From contig JAJTDP010000019.1 in the NCBI GenBank assembly GCA_021300455.1, positions 1 to 35,155 of the forward strand: a stretch of DNA of 35,155 nt, read 5' to 3'. How positions within the stretch are numbered: the stretch's first letter is position 1; each line of letters begins with the position of its first letter. The translations under genes and the position numbers were made by a program. The notes under the pieces were generated by a model. It made no database searches. It saw nothing but the letters and a program-made list of their open reading frames with translations, and had not been told where the DNA came from. Source of the DNA: Sediminibacterium sp. (lineage in GTDB: Bacteria; Bacteroidota; Bacteroidia; Chitinophagales; Chitinophagaceae). This document shows, piece by piece, positions 7,491 to 16,221 of this stretch.

Positions 7491-8954
7491 ATGAGTAATA
7501 TTGCTGACATCGCTAAAAAGGCAGGCACCGCATTTGAGCAGTATGCTTTTACCACGCCTTTGCAAAGAGCTAATTTTTTAGAAACTATTGCAACTAATAT
7601 AGAAGCCCTAGGCGACGCTTTATTAGAACAGGCCAATAAAGAAACTAATTTACCCCTGCCTCGTTTAACAGGTGAAAGAGGTAGAACTTGTTTTCAACTA
7701 CGCATGTTTGCAACTATGTTAAAAGAAGGTAACTATGTTGAAGCAAGTATTGATACTGCTATTCCTACTAAAACACCTCCTAAGCCAGACATTCGTAAAA
7801 TGTTGCACCCCATTGGACCCGTGGTTGTTTTTGGTGCTAGTAATTTTCCTTTTGCTTATTCCACTGCAGGTGGAGACACTGCCAGTGCACTAGCAGTGGG
7901 TTGTTCTGTTATTGTAAAAGCACATCCTGCACATTTAGCTACTTCCACTATGGTGGCAGAAGCCATTATACAAGCAGCAATAGCTACCCAAATGCCAGCA
8001 AATGTTTTTCAACATGTTACTGATACTAGTTTTGAATCAGGAAAAGCCTTAGTGAAAGATGATAATATTTATGCAGTAGGTTTTACGGGTTCAAGTACAG
8101 GAGGCCGTGCATTATTAGATTATGCAAGCACAAGAAAAAACCCAATACCTGTTTTTGCAGAAATGGGTTCTGTGAACCCAGTTTTATTATTGCAAGATGC
8201 GCTTGAAAAAAATGCAGAAACTATTGCAAAAAACTATGCAAGCTCTATTACTATAGGTATGGGACAGTTTTGTACGAACCCAGGTATATTATTAGGTGTA
8301 AAATCTGATGCACTAAATATTTTTTCAAGTACACTATCCACTGAAATGAATAATATTATTCCATCGGCTATGTTGCATGCAGGCATAGAAGCTGCTTATT
8401 TAAAAAATAGCACTCATGCATTAGCGCAAAAAGGAATTACAAGCTTAACAAAAAATACACCTAGCACTAATAATGGGTATCCCGTTTTAACTACCGTGGA
8501 TGCCAAAACATTTTTAAGTAATCCTGATTTAGCAGAAGAAGTATTTGGTCCTTATTCCTTACTAGTGCAATGTGATTCCATGAACGAATTAACAGAAGTT
8601 TGGAAAAGTATTAAAGGACAGATATCCACAACATTAATGGGAACTGATATTGACTTTGCAAATTCGCCTGAGCTATTAAATATGTCTTTAAGTATTGCAG
8701 GGCGTGTAATATTAAACGGAGTACCTACGGGTGTGGAAGTTTGTGATAGTATGGTGCATGGTGGTCCTCATCCGGCCAGTACTGATAGCAGATTTACGGC
8801 AGTAGGCGTTAATTCAGCTAAAAGATGGTTAAGACCTATTTCTTTTCAAAACTGGTCGAATCATTTACTGCCCTTAGCTTTACAGAATAATAATGCTTTA
8901 GGTATTTGGAGAAATATCAATGGAGCACTTAGTAAAGATGAAGTTATCGGTTAG
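7491..8954 (+). CDS. Aldehyde dehydrogenase, probable 2-oxoglutarate semialdehyde dehydrogenase
   Basis: A 487-aa NAD(P)-dependent aldehyde dehydrogenase. The catalytic nucleophile is Cys261 in GQFCTNPG and the general base is Glu224 in AEMGSVNP. The cofactor-binding FTGSSTGG segment lies at 198-205. The ASNFPFAYSTAGGDTASALA stretch (116-135) and the AEMGSVNPV signature are typical of the 2,5-dioxovalerate (2-oxoglutarate semialdehyde) dehydrogenase branch. It would complete hydroxyproline breakdown by oxidising the semialdehyde to 2-oxoglutarate. It follows the DHDPS-family gene by 18 nt and is almost certainly cotranscribed with it. Its stop codon overlaps by 3-4 nt the stop of the convergent sterol desaturase gene. 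Confidence 0.88.
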   Translation: MSNIADIAKKAGTAFEQYAFTTPLQRANFLETIATNIEALGDALLEQANKETNLPLPRLTGERGRTCFQLRMFATMLKEGNYVEASIDTAIPTKTPPKPDIRKMLHPIGPVVVFGASNFPFAYSTAGGDTASALAVGCSVIVKAHPAHLATSTMVAEAIIQAAIATQMPANVFQHVTDTSFESGKALVKDDNIYAVGFTGSSTGGRALLDYASTRKNPIPVFAEMGSVNPVLLLQDALEKNAETIAKNYASSITIGMGQFCTNPGILLGVKSDALNIFSSTLSTEMNNIIPSAMLHAGIEAAYLKNSTHALAQKGITSLTKNTPSTNNGYPVLTTVDAKTFLSNPDLAEEVFGPYSLLVQCDSMNELTEVWKSIKGQISTTLMGTDIDFANSPELLNMSLSIAGRVILNGVPTGVEVCDSMVHGGPHPASTDSRFTAVGVNSAKRWLRPISFQNWSNHLLPLALQNNNALGIWRNINGALSKDEVIG

Positions 8955-10243
8955 TCCTGAATAAATAATTTAGCGGTGGCACTTACCTGCTTCATTTTTC
9001 CATTTTTTTCAATAGTAGAAAAATAATAAACTGCCGCTGCGCTAGCTATAAAATAAACAATGGCAGCTGGTGCAATGAAAGTAGATAATTGATTAGATCC
9101 AAACCAATCACCAGTAGTTACTATCCAGTAAATACAAAGTATATTTTTTACTGCTTCTATTATCCAAGCATTTTTATTTCTATCCATCAATTCAGTAAGT
9201 GCGTATACTTGTATAAATATAAAAGTGCCATAAATAAAAATATTGGTATGGCCAATGCCGGCAATATTTCCAAATAAAAAACTTACTAATAGAAGCATAC
9301 AAAAAAGCTGTATCCATAAATACAATTTCATAGCAGGGGAGGCAGGTGTATTGTACTTTTCAAAATGGTAAACATCCTTTATTTTATCTACTGGGTAATT
9401 ATCAATTACATCTGCAGGGCGCCAGCCTAAAGGTTGAAACCAGATGGTAAATTTATCTTTCAAGTTCTTTGTACGCCATGCATCTTGAATTAACAACCAC
9501 ATATGCATGAAATTTATTTTAATAGGGTTCCAGGTTTGAACAGGTCGGGTAATACCATAGACTGCAGGTATACTGTCTTGCTCTTGCACATAGGTACCAA
9601 ATAATTTATCCCAGATAATAAATATCTGACCATAGTTTTTATCTAAGTATTCTGGGTTAATTGCATGGTGCACTCTATGGTGTGAAGGCGTTACAATAAT
9701 ATGCTCCAACCAACCCATCGTTTTAATATGTCTGGTATGATACCAGAATTGCGCAAACAAATGTAATGGAGCTACCACTGCAATTACATTCGCTGGTACA
9801 CCAAATAAGGCTGCAGGAATTAATAAGAATGTATAAATTCTGAATATTACAGAAATGCTTTGTCTTAATGCACAGGCTAAATTATATTCTTCACTACTAT
9901 GATGTACTATATGGTTGTTCCAGAAAAAATTATAGCTATGTGCTAAACGGTGCACCCAGTATCCTGCAAAATCTAAAGAGATAAAGGCAATAATATACAA
10001 CCAAATACTATTTTGTACATGCATAATGGCCAAATGATCTACAAACCAATCATAACTTAAAATAACAATACTTAAACCTAATACATCCTTAGTAGAATTA
10101 GTGATTCCTGAACTTAAACTTGAAATCATGTCCAAGGTATTGACTGTTTCAAAGCCTTTTTTCCATCCATACCACTTTTCAAATAATACCAATAACAAAA
10201 AGGCAGGCATGGCAATCAATAAAATTTTACCGTAAGTTTCCAT
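8951..10243 (-). CDS. Sterol desaturase / fatty acid hydroxylase family membrane protein
   Basis: An integral membrane di-iron oxygenase-like protein of about 430 aa. N-terminal membrane segments are followed by the histidine boxes HRLAH, HIVHH and HHRVHH with a downstream NYGQIFIIWDKLFGTY segment. Together these form the diagnostic iron ligands of the fatty acid hydroxylase superfamily. A further hydrophobic region of roughly 130 residues at the C-terminus contains about four membrane spans, a layout like alkylglycerol monooxygenase-type proteins. The ORF can extend to a TTG at 10285, but the ATG at 10243 is preferred because it starts at METYGK just before the first membrane span and leaves a 60-nt divergent promoter region. 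The lipid substrate is unknown, and a link to hydroxyproline breakdown is not obvious. Confidence 0.85.
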   Translation of the reverse strand: METYGKILLIAMPAFLLLVLFEKWYGWKKGFETVNTLDMISSLSSGITNSTKDVLGLSIVILSYDWFVDHLAIMHVQNSIWLYIIAFISLDFAGYWVHRLAHSYNFFWNNHIVHHSSEEYNLACALRQSISVIFRIYTFLLIPAALFGVPANVIAVVAPLHLFAQFWYHTRHIKTMGWLEHIIVTPSHHRVHHAINPEYLDKNYGQIFIIWDKLFGTYVQEQDSIPAVYGITRPVQTWNPIKINFMHMWLLIQDAWRTKNLKDKFTIWFQPLGWRPADVIDNYPVDKIKDVYHFEKYNTPASPAMKLYLWIQLFCMLLLVSFLFGNIAGIGHTNIFIYGTFIFIQVYALTELMDRNKNAWIIEAVKNILCIYWIVTTGDWFGSNQLSTFIAPAAIVYFIASAAAVYYFSTIEKNGKMKQVSATAKLFIQD

Positions 10244-10303
10244 ATTATAAAAATTTGCTATAACAATTAAGCATTGCGTTATCAAATGTATTAATTTTAT
10301 CTC

Positions 10304-11356
10304 ATGACCACAACAAAACCCATAAGTATTGAAAATTTTGGATCCTACGAACTAGGGGGGTCTGTCTTTCAATGTATTGACGCACATACCTGTGGCAATC
10401 CGGTAAGGGTGGTGGTCAATGGTGGCCCTGCCTTGGAAGGTAGTACCATGAGCGAAAAGCGTCAACATTTTTTAAAAGAATTTGATTGGATAAGAAAGGG
10501 ATTAATGTTCGAACCTCGTGGGCATGATATGATGAGTGGAAGTATTTTGTATCCGCCGCATGATCCTGAAAATGATATGGCCGTTTTATTTATTGAAACC
10601 AGTGGCTGTTTACCTATGTGTGGTCATGGTACGATTGGAACTATTACTGTGGCTATTGAAGCGGGTTTAATTCAGCCAAAAATTCCTGGTAAAATTCGTA
10701 TGGAAGCTCCTGCAGGACTGGTGCAAATAGAATATACCATGAAGGGTAAAAAAGTAAGTTCGGTAAAGCTTACCAATGTGGCTTCCTTTATGGCTGCTGA
10801 AAATATTCAAGTTGAATGCCCTGATTTAGGTATGCTTACTATTGATGTTTGTTATGGTGGAAATTATTACGCTATTGTTGAAGTACAAGAAAATTTCAAA
10901 GGCATTGAAAATTATACCGCCGGACAATTAATTGCATGGAGTGGTGTACTAAGAAAACGCATCAATGAATCGAATAAGTTTGTGCATCCCTCAGACCCCA
11001 CCATTAATGGTTGCTCGCATATTTTATGGACAGGCAAGGTATTAGATGCAAAGAATACAGCACGTAATGCAGTATTTTATGGAGACAAGGCCATTGATAG
11101 GTCGCCCTGTGGAACGGGTACTTCAGCAAGACTGGCGCATTGGCATGCCAAGGGCAAACTAAAACAAGGGGATCCATTTTTACATGAAAGTATTATAGGT
11201 TCTGTATTTACAGGCAAGGTAGAATCAACCACTACCATAGGTGATAAACAAGCCATTATCCCCTCTATTGAAGGCTGGGCCAAGATATACGGCTTTAACA
11301 CTATATCCATAGATAAGCAGGACGACCCCTATGCTAGCGGTTTTCAAGTAGTTTAG
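10304..11356 (+). CDS. 4-hydroxyproline 2-epimerase (proline racemase family)
   Basis: A cofactor-independent epimerase of 350 aa that would convert trans-4-hydroxy-L-proline to cis-4-hydroxy-D-proline. Both catalytic cysteines are present: Cys106 in MCGHGTIG and Cys269 in DRSPCGTGTSARLA. Members with threonine at the first site are 3-hydroxyproline dehydratases, so this is a true racemase or epimerase. The choice of hydroxyproline over proline rests mainly on the neighbours: a D-amino-acid oxidase 75 nt downstream and the deaminase and semialdehyde dehydrogenase upstream. It is divergent from the sterol desaturase gene. The N-terminus carries about 20 residues before the usual start of the family fold (FQCIDAHTCGNPVRVV). 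Confidence 0.88.
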   Translation: MTTTKPISIENFGSYELGGSVFQCIDAHTCGNPVRVVVNGGPALEGSTMSEKRQHFLKEFDWIRKGLMFEPRGHDMMSGSILYPPHDPENDMAVLFIETSGCLPMCGHGTIGTITVAIEAGLIQPKIPGKIRMEAPAGLVQIEYTMKGKKVSSVKLTNVASFMAAENIQVECPDLGMLTIDVCYGGNYYAIVEVQENFKGIENYTAGQLIAWSGVLRKRINESNKFVHPSDPTINGCSHILWTGKVLDAKNTARNAVFYGDKAIDRSPCGTGTSARLAHWHAKGKLKQGDPFLHESIIGSVFTGKVESTTTIGDKQAIIPSIEGWAKIYGFNTISIDKQDDPYASGFQVV

Positions 11357-11431
11357 CTTATTCTAAAATTCCATCCCTTTTTACTGTGTTATGAACGCAA
11401 TTTTAACGAAATTTGTGCTTCAATTTATTCT

Positions 11432-12685
11432 ATGGAAGTAGTTGTCATTGGAGGAGGCATTATAGGATTGAGCAGCGCTTATTTTTTACAAGAAGCGGGG
11501 CATCAAGTGACCGTTGTGGATCAATCCGATATGACCAATAATTGCTCCTATGGTAATTGCGGTTATATATGTCCGAGTCATTTTACACCACTAGCCACAC
11601 CTGGTATTGTTCAACAGAGTTTAAAGTGGATGTTGAATTCAGAAAGCCCTTTTTATATAAAACCAAGATTAAGTTTAAGTTTAGTAAAATGGGGTTTGCA
11701 GTTTATGAAAGAAGCGACTGCTGAAAAAGTAGAGCGCGCTGCCATTCCTTTAAGAGATTATTCTTTGTTTTCTAAAAAATTATACGCCGATTGGGATGCT
11801 TTGCCTCAATTTAAATTTTCCTATGAGCATAAAGGTTTATTGGAAATATTTCAAACTAAAAAAGCAGGTGAGCATGCAAGACATTTAGTGCATCAAGCAC
11901 ATGGCTTAGGTTTAACCGATACTAAACTTTTAAATCAGCAGGAATTATTTGCGATGGAACCCAATCATCCAATCAATGCCATTGGGGCCATTCATTTTGG
12001 ATGCGATGGACATTTGTATCCGAATAAGTTAATGCAACAACTTATTGCCGATTTAAAAAGCAAAGGAGTGGTTATCAAAACCAATGAAGCAGTGGTAGAT
12101 TTTGAAAAAACAGCAGGAAAAATAAATGCGGTTATCACCCCTCAAAATAAATACAAGGCCGATGCAGTGGTTTTGGCTACGGGCTCTTGGTCTAGAGAGA
12201 TGGCAAAAAAATTAGACATGGATTTATTGCTCATGCCTGGTCGTGGCTATTCCATTACCATTGAAAATACACCTTATCAAACCATTTATCCATCTGTACT
12301 CGTGGAAGGTAGAGTGGCGCTTACGCCCATTGAGGGAAATAAAATGCGTTTTGGAGGCACCATGGAAATTACTAGCACCAACGAGCCGCCCAATTTAAAA
12401 AGGGTGGCAGGTATACTAAAAGCAGTGAAAAGCTTTTACCCCTCCTTTGATATTCCCGTTCCTACGATAGATAAAGTTTGGTATGGTTATAGACCTTGTT
12501 CTGCCGATGGATTGCCTTATCTTGGCAGGACTAAAAAATGGAACAATTTAGTCATGGCTACTGGACATGCAATGGTGGGTTTAAGTTTAGGGGCAGGTAC
12601 CGGAAAATTAGTTTCAGAAATTATAGATGAAAAACCAACCAGTATTGATATTAGCTTTTACAATCCAGAAAGATTTAATCATTAA
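11432..12685 (+). CDS. FAD-dependent D-amino acid oxidoreductase, probable D-hydroxyproline oxidase
   Basis: A 417-aa DadA/glycine-oxidase-type flavoenzyme. The N-terminal dinucleotide-binding motif GGGIIG lies at 7-12, the SYGNCGYICPSHFTPLATPG region resembles DadA, and the C-terminal FAD segment GHAMVGLSLGAGTGKL closes the fold. In this context it would oxidise cis-4-hydroxy-D-proline to 1-pyrroline-4-hydroxy-2-carboxylate, feeding the DHDPS-family deaminase at 6558. As a single-subunit enzyme it probably passes electrons to the respiratory chain, like DadA, rather than belonging to a multi-subunit type. Its stop codon overlaps the bshC start by 1 nt, so the two are translationally linked although functionally unrelated. 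Generic D-amino acid dehydrogenase is the alternative. Confidence 0.85.
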   Translation: MEVVVIGGGIIGLSSAYFLQEAGHQVTVVDQSDMTNNCSYGNCGYICPSHFTPLATPGIVQQSLKWMLNSESPFYIKPRLSLSLVKWGLQFMKEATAEKVERAAIPLRDYSLFSKKLYADWDALPQFKFSYEHKGLLEIFQTKKAGEHARHLVHQAHGLGLTDTKLLNQQELFAMEPNHPINAIGAIHFGCDGHLYPNKLMQQLIADLKSKGVVIKTNEAVVDFEKTAGKINAVITPQNKYKADAVVLATGSWSREMAKKLDMDLLLMPGRGYSITIENTPYQTIYPSVLVEGRVALTPIEGNKMRFGGTMEITSTNEPPNLKRVAGILKAVKSFYPSFDIPVPTIDKVWYGYRPCSADGLPYLGRTKKWNNLVMATGHAMVGLSLGAGTGKLVSEIIDEKPTSIDISFYNPERFNH

Positions 12686-14328
12686 TGAAATTTAACGCTA
12701 CTCCAATATCTTATCGTTCCACTGGATTATTCAGTGCCTTAATCAATGATTATATTGAAACCAAGGGCACAGCGCAAAGTTTTGTAAACTATGCTGCTAC
12801 TAAAGAAGGATATAAGAAAGCCATTGAACAAAGAGCTTCTTTTCCTACGAACAGAAAAGTATTGGTGGAGGCTTTACAAAATCAGTATAGTCAATTAGAA
12901 AAAGGTATTAATGATGCTAATGTTCTAAATAATAAAGAGGCATTTAAATTGGTTAACGATAATGTGAATTTATTATTGAAAGAAAATACATTCACGGTTA
13001 CCACAGCACATCAACCAAATATTTTTACGGGTCCACTTTACTTTTTTTATAAAATTCTGCATACTATTCAATTGGCTGCTGAATTAAAAAAGCAATTTCC
13101 TGAAAATAATTTTGTACCTGTTTATTATATGGGATCTGAGGATGCCGACTTGCAAGAAGTAGGTTCCTATACATTAGCAGGCGAAGCCTACCAGTGGAAT
13201 ACCAAACAAAAAGGGGCCATTGGAAGAATGAAGGTAGATGACGAGTTGATTAAATTATTACAAAACCTGGAAGGGTATTGGTTGGTTCAACCTGCAGGTA
13301 AAGAGGCATTGGATGTTTTAAAGCAGGCTTATCAAAAAGGGAAGACTATATCAGAAGCTACTTTGCATTTAGTGCATGCGTACTTTGGAAAATACGGGCT
13401 TGTAGTTCTTCAACCAGACGATGCTCAATTGAAAGGGGTTTTCGTTGATGTAATGGAAAAGGAATTAAGAAATGGGTTTTCTCAAAAAGCCATTCATTCT
13501 ACCAAAGAAAAATTAGCAAATGCTTATCATGTACAGTCAGATGGGCGTGATTTGAACTTATTTTATTTAAAAGAGAACACGCGCGCTAGAATTGAAAAAC
13601 AAGGAGATGCTTATATAGTAGTGGATACAGAAATGCGTTTCACAGAGGAAGAGATAATAAAAGAGTTACATGCAAATCCTGAAAGGTTTAGCCCCAATGT
13701 AATACTAAGAGGAGTATATCAAGAAACTATACTTCCTGGTATTGCCTTTATTGGTGGCGGGGGAGAACTAGCTTATTGGATGGAACTTAAAAATGTATTT
13801 GATGAAGTAAAAGTGCATTATCCTATTTTGCAATTGCGTAATTCATTTTTGTTTATGAATGAAAAGCAAATTGCACATTGGAATAGTTTGGGCTTTTCGT
13901 TGGATGATTTATTTAAACCCCTTTTGGAATTAGAATTGGGATATGTTAAAAATCAAACCAAAGAAAATTTAGCCTTAACCAATCATATCGCATCGCTCAA
14001 CGATTTATATGCTTCTATTCAGCAAGATGTCATAAAAATAGATACCTCTTTAGGGGATCATGCTAAGAATTTATCAATTCAGGCGCAAAAGAAATTAGCC
14101 TTATTAGAAAAGAAAATGATTCGTGCTGAAAAAAGAAAACAACAAACTTCTATTGACCGCATTCAAGCCATTAAGGGATCTTTATTCCCTAAAAATAGTT
14201 TACAAGAAAGAGTAGAAAACTTTTCAGAGTGGGTAGGCGCCTACGGATGGGATTGGGTGGAAGCTGTATTAGAAAATTCAACTACTTTGAACCCTAGCTT
14301 TACAATTATTACTATTAGCAAGGATTAG
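12685..14328 (+). CDS. bshC: Bacillithiol biosynthesis cysteine-adding enzyme BshC
   Basis: BshC is the last enzyme of bacillithiol synthesis, proposed to add cysteine to glucosaminyl-malate. At 547 aa it has the family length. Recognisable are the HQPNIFTGPLYFFYK motif starting at residue 109, the YYMGSEDADLQEV segment near 148-159 (nucleotidyltransferase-like fold), and the SPNVILRGVYQETILPG and IGGGGELAYWMELK stretches. The Lys/Arg-rich coiled-coil segment near 475-500 mediates dimer contacts in known structures. Bacillithiol genes occur in Bacteroidota as well as Firmicutes. bshA and bshB are not in the window. The ATG overlaps the stop of the preceding oxidase by 1 nt. Confidence 0.93.
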   Translation: MKFNATPISYRSTGLFSALINDYIETKGTAQSFVNYAATKEGYKKAIEQRASFPTNRKVLVEALQNQYSQLEKGINDANVLNNKEAFKLVNDNVNLLLKENTFTVTTAHQPNIFTGPLYFFYKILHTIQLAAELKKQFPENNFVPVYYMGSEDADLQEVGSYTLAGEAYQWNTKQKGAIGRMKVDDELIKLLQNLEGYWLVQPAGKEALDVLKQAYQKGKTISEATLHLVHAYFGKYGLVVLQPDDAQLKGVFVDVMEKELRNGFSQKAIHSTKEKLANAYHVQSDGRDLNLFYLKENTRARIEKQGDAYIVVDTEMRFTEEEIIKELHANPERFSPNVILRGVYQETILPGIAFIGGGGELAYWMELKNVFDEVKVHYPILQLRNSFLFMNEKQIAHWNSLGFSLDDLFKPLLELELGYVKNQTKENLALTNHIASLNDLYASIQQDVIKIDTSLGDHAKNLSIQAQKKLALLEKKMIRAEKRKQQTSIDRIQAIKGSLFPKNSLQERVENFSEWVGAYGWDWVEAVLENSTTLNPSFTIITISKD

Positions 14329-14331
14329 TTG

Positions 14332-14853
14332 CTATTTTTTATCAAACTCGTTATTCCAAGTTCCTTTCAAATTCTCCACCTTAGTCATTACTTCCGATTC
14401 CATATTTAATCTATAGTCATCCATAGCTTGACCAATTTGAGCATTCGTACTTCCTAAAATTTGAGCGGCCAATAAGCCTGCATTTTTAGCACCATTTAAA
14501 GCAACAGTGGCTACAGGGACACCACCTGGCATTTGTAAAATAGATAATATACTGTCCCAGCCCTCAGCTGAATTAGTTGATTTAATAGGCACTCCAATAA
14601 CAGGCAAGCTAGTTAATGCGGCTACCATACCTGGTAAATGCGCTGCACCACCCGCACCTGCAATAATGACTTGTAAACCTCTTTTGCGGGCTGTTTTTGC
14701 ATATTCTACCATACGATCGGGCGTGCGGTGTGCAGAAACAACGGTTAATTCAAAAGGAATGTTGAAAGTTTTTAAAATATCTGCAGCTGCCTGCATGATA
14801 GGTAAATCACTATCGCTTCCCATGATGATGCCAACTTGTGCAGGTGTAGACAT
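14332..14853 (-). CDS. purE: N5-carboxyaminoimidazole ribonucleotide mutase
   Basis: PurE (class I) moves the carboxyl group of N5-CAIR to give CAIR in purine synthesis. With the ATG at 14853 the protein is 173 aa. GSDSD lies at 12-16, SAHRTP at 40-45 with the catalytic histidine, and the [16 protein letters not shown] active-site loop and the [12 protein letters not shown] segment follow. A longer reading from a TTG at 14871 adds only six residues and is unlikely. It lies 24 nt downstream of the fucosidase on the same strand and its stop is 3 nt from the convergent bshC stop. No purK is adjacent. Confidence 0.96.
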   Translation of the reverse strand: MSTPAQVGIIMGSDSDLPIMQAAADILKTFNIPFELTVVSAHRTPDRMVEYAKTARKRGLQVIIAGAGGAAHLPGMVAALTSLPVIGVPIKSTNSAEGWDSILSILQMPGGVPVATVALNGAKNAGLLAAQILGSTNAQIGQAMDDYRLNMESEVMTKVENLKGTWNNEFDKK

Positions 14854-14877
14854 AATTTTTATTTGATGCAAGTTAAG

Positions 14878-16221
14878 TTAATTTTTTATAAAATATCCGG
14901 CTACGGCTCCCATTATAGGAGTAGCCTTTGTCTCCATTATTTTCACTTTGAAGCATTTAGCAGTGGTAGTAGGGAATTGAATAATTTTCTTTCTTCCAAT
15001 GGTAGTGCTACCCGTAATTTTTTTCATATCAGCTTCTTTATCACCTGCATATATTTCAAAACGAATAACTCTTTGTCCAAATTTAATTTGCTCTTGCAGT
15101 TGAATGCTATTAATGGTAACTGGTGTAGTTAAACAAATAGCTGTTTCATTATTAGTATTCTTGATAACAGCGTTTTTAAATAAGTTAGTTTTAAAAGCGG
15201 CCTCTCTTATTTTTCTAAAATCCATTAATGCGCCTGAATCTTGCGGTGCAATTAAACCTTTTCTATTAGGAGGTACATTTAATAATAAATTACCACCATG
15301 ACCTACTGAGTTTAAATATAAATTAAATAATGTCTTACCCGATTTTACTGTAGAATCTTCTTCTTCATGATAAAACCATCCTTTACGGATAGATACATCT
15401 GCTTCAGCACCAATCCAATTTTTTCCATTAAAATTTCCTCTATTCAAAGTGTCATTTGGAGGAGCGCCTTCTCCTCTTTTAAATCCTGCTGTATCTAATA
15501 AGTTCCAGTTGGTTTCATTAATCAATCCATTTTCATTGCCTACCCAACGAATATGCGGTCCAATATCACTGAATATTAAAATATTGGGTTGATAAGACAT
15601 AGCAGAATCTTTGAACCTTGTAAAATCGTATACTTGCTTTTTACCATTAGGGCCTTCTCCATTCGCGCCATCCCACCATAGTTCAGTTAAATTGCCATAG
15701 CCCGTTAAAAGTTCCTTCATGGTTTGAATATAGATATCGTTGTAAGCAGCCGTACCATACTCTGGGTGGTTTCTATCCCATGGAGAAATATATACGCCCA
15801 TTTCAATACCTGCTTTCTTACATGCTTCTGATAACATTTTAATGACGTCGCCTTTTCCATCCATCCACTTGCTTTCTCTTACTGTGTGCTTGCTATATTT
15901 ACTTGGCCATAAACTAAATCCATCGTGGTGTTTTGCCGTAATAATTATACCCTTAGCACCAGACGCTTTTGCAATGCTTGCCCACTGGTTACAATCTATT
16001 GCTGTTGGGTTAAATACATTAGGATCTTCACTTCCTTTTCCCCACTCTAAATTGGTAAATGTGTTAGGGCCAAAATGCATAAATAAGTAAAATTCTTTTT
16101 CATGCCAAGCGAGTTGTTGCTTAGTAGGCGTTGGCCCAAATTTTTCTTGTGCTACTAATATATTATTGGATGCTAAAAAGAAAAGGAAGGTTGTGAAAAA
16201 TAAGTAAATATATTTTTTCAT
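14878..16221 (-). CDS. Secreted alpha-L-fucosidase (GH29)
   Basis: A periplasmic or exported GH29 retaining fucosidase of 447 aa. A clear signal peptide (residues 1-25, cleavage near VAQ) is followed by the catalytic barrel with HFGPNTFTNLEWG, the ITAKHHDGFSLWPSKY segment and the predicted nucleophile Asp184 in ELWWDG. The C-terminal roughly 100 residues form a small beta domain. It lacks a lipoprotein lipobox. Its ATG overlaps the pdxJ stop (ATGA), implying translational coupling, and purE follows 24 nt later. The GH20 hexosaminidase about 5 kb away fits a role in degrading fucosylated, GlcNAc-containing glycans. The fucose linkage cleaved cannot be told from sequence. Confidence 0.92.
   Translation of the reverse strand: MKKYIYLFFTTFLFFLASNNILVAQEKFGPTPTKQQLAWHEKEFYLFMHFGPNTFTNLEWGKGSEDPNVFNPTAIDCNQWASIAKASGAKGIIITAKHHDGFSLWPSKYSKHTVRESKWMDGKGDVIKMLSEACKKAGIEMGVYISPWDRNHPEYGTAAYNDIYIQTMKELLTGYGNLTELWWDGANGEGPNGKKQVYDFTRFKDSAMSYQPNILIFSDIGPHIRWVGNENGLINETNWNLLDTAGFKRGEGAPPNDTLNRGNFNGKNWIGAEADVSIRKGWFYHEEEDSTVKSGKTLFNLYLNSVGHGGNLLLNVPPNRKGLIAPQDSGALMDFRKIREAAFKTNLFKNAVIKNTNNETAICLTTPVTINSIQLQEQIKFGQRVIRFEIYAGDKEADMKKITGSTTIGRKKIIQFPTTTAKCFKVKIMETKATPIMGAVAGYFIKN

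Noticed and set aside
10244-10285. N-terminal extension of the sterol desaturase to a TTG at 10285
   Set aside because: An ATG at 10243 directly precedes the first membrane segment, and the extension would leave only 18 nt to the divergent epimerase gene.
10304-11356. Trans-3-hydroxyproline dehydratase or plain proline racemase
   Set aside because: The dehydratases have Thr in place of the first catalytic Cys; both cysteines are present here. Plain proline racemase is not excluded by residues but fits the neighbours less well.
14854-14871. PurE start at TTG 14871
   Set aside because: It adds six residues not typical of the family, and an ATG at 14853 gives the expected N-terminus.
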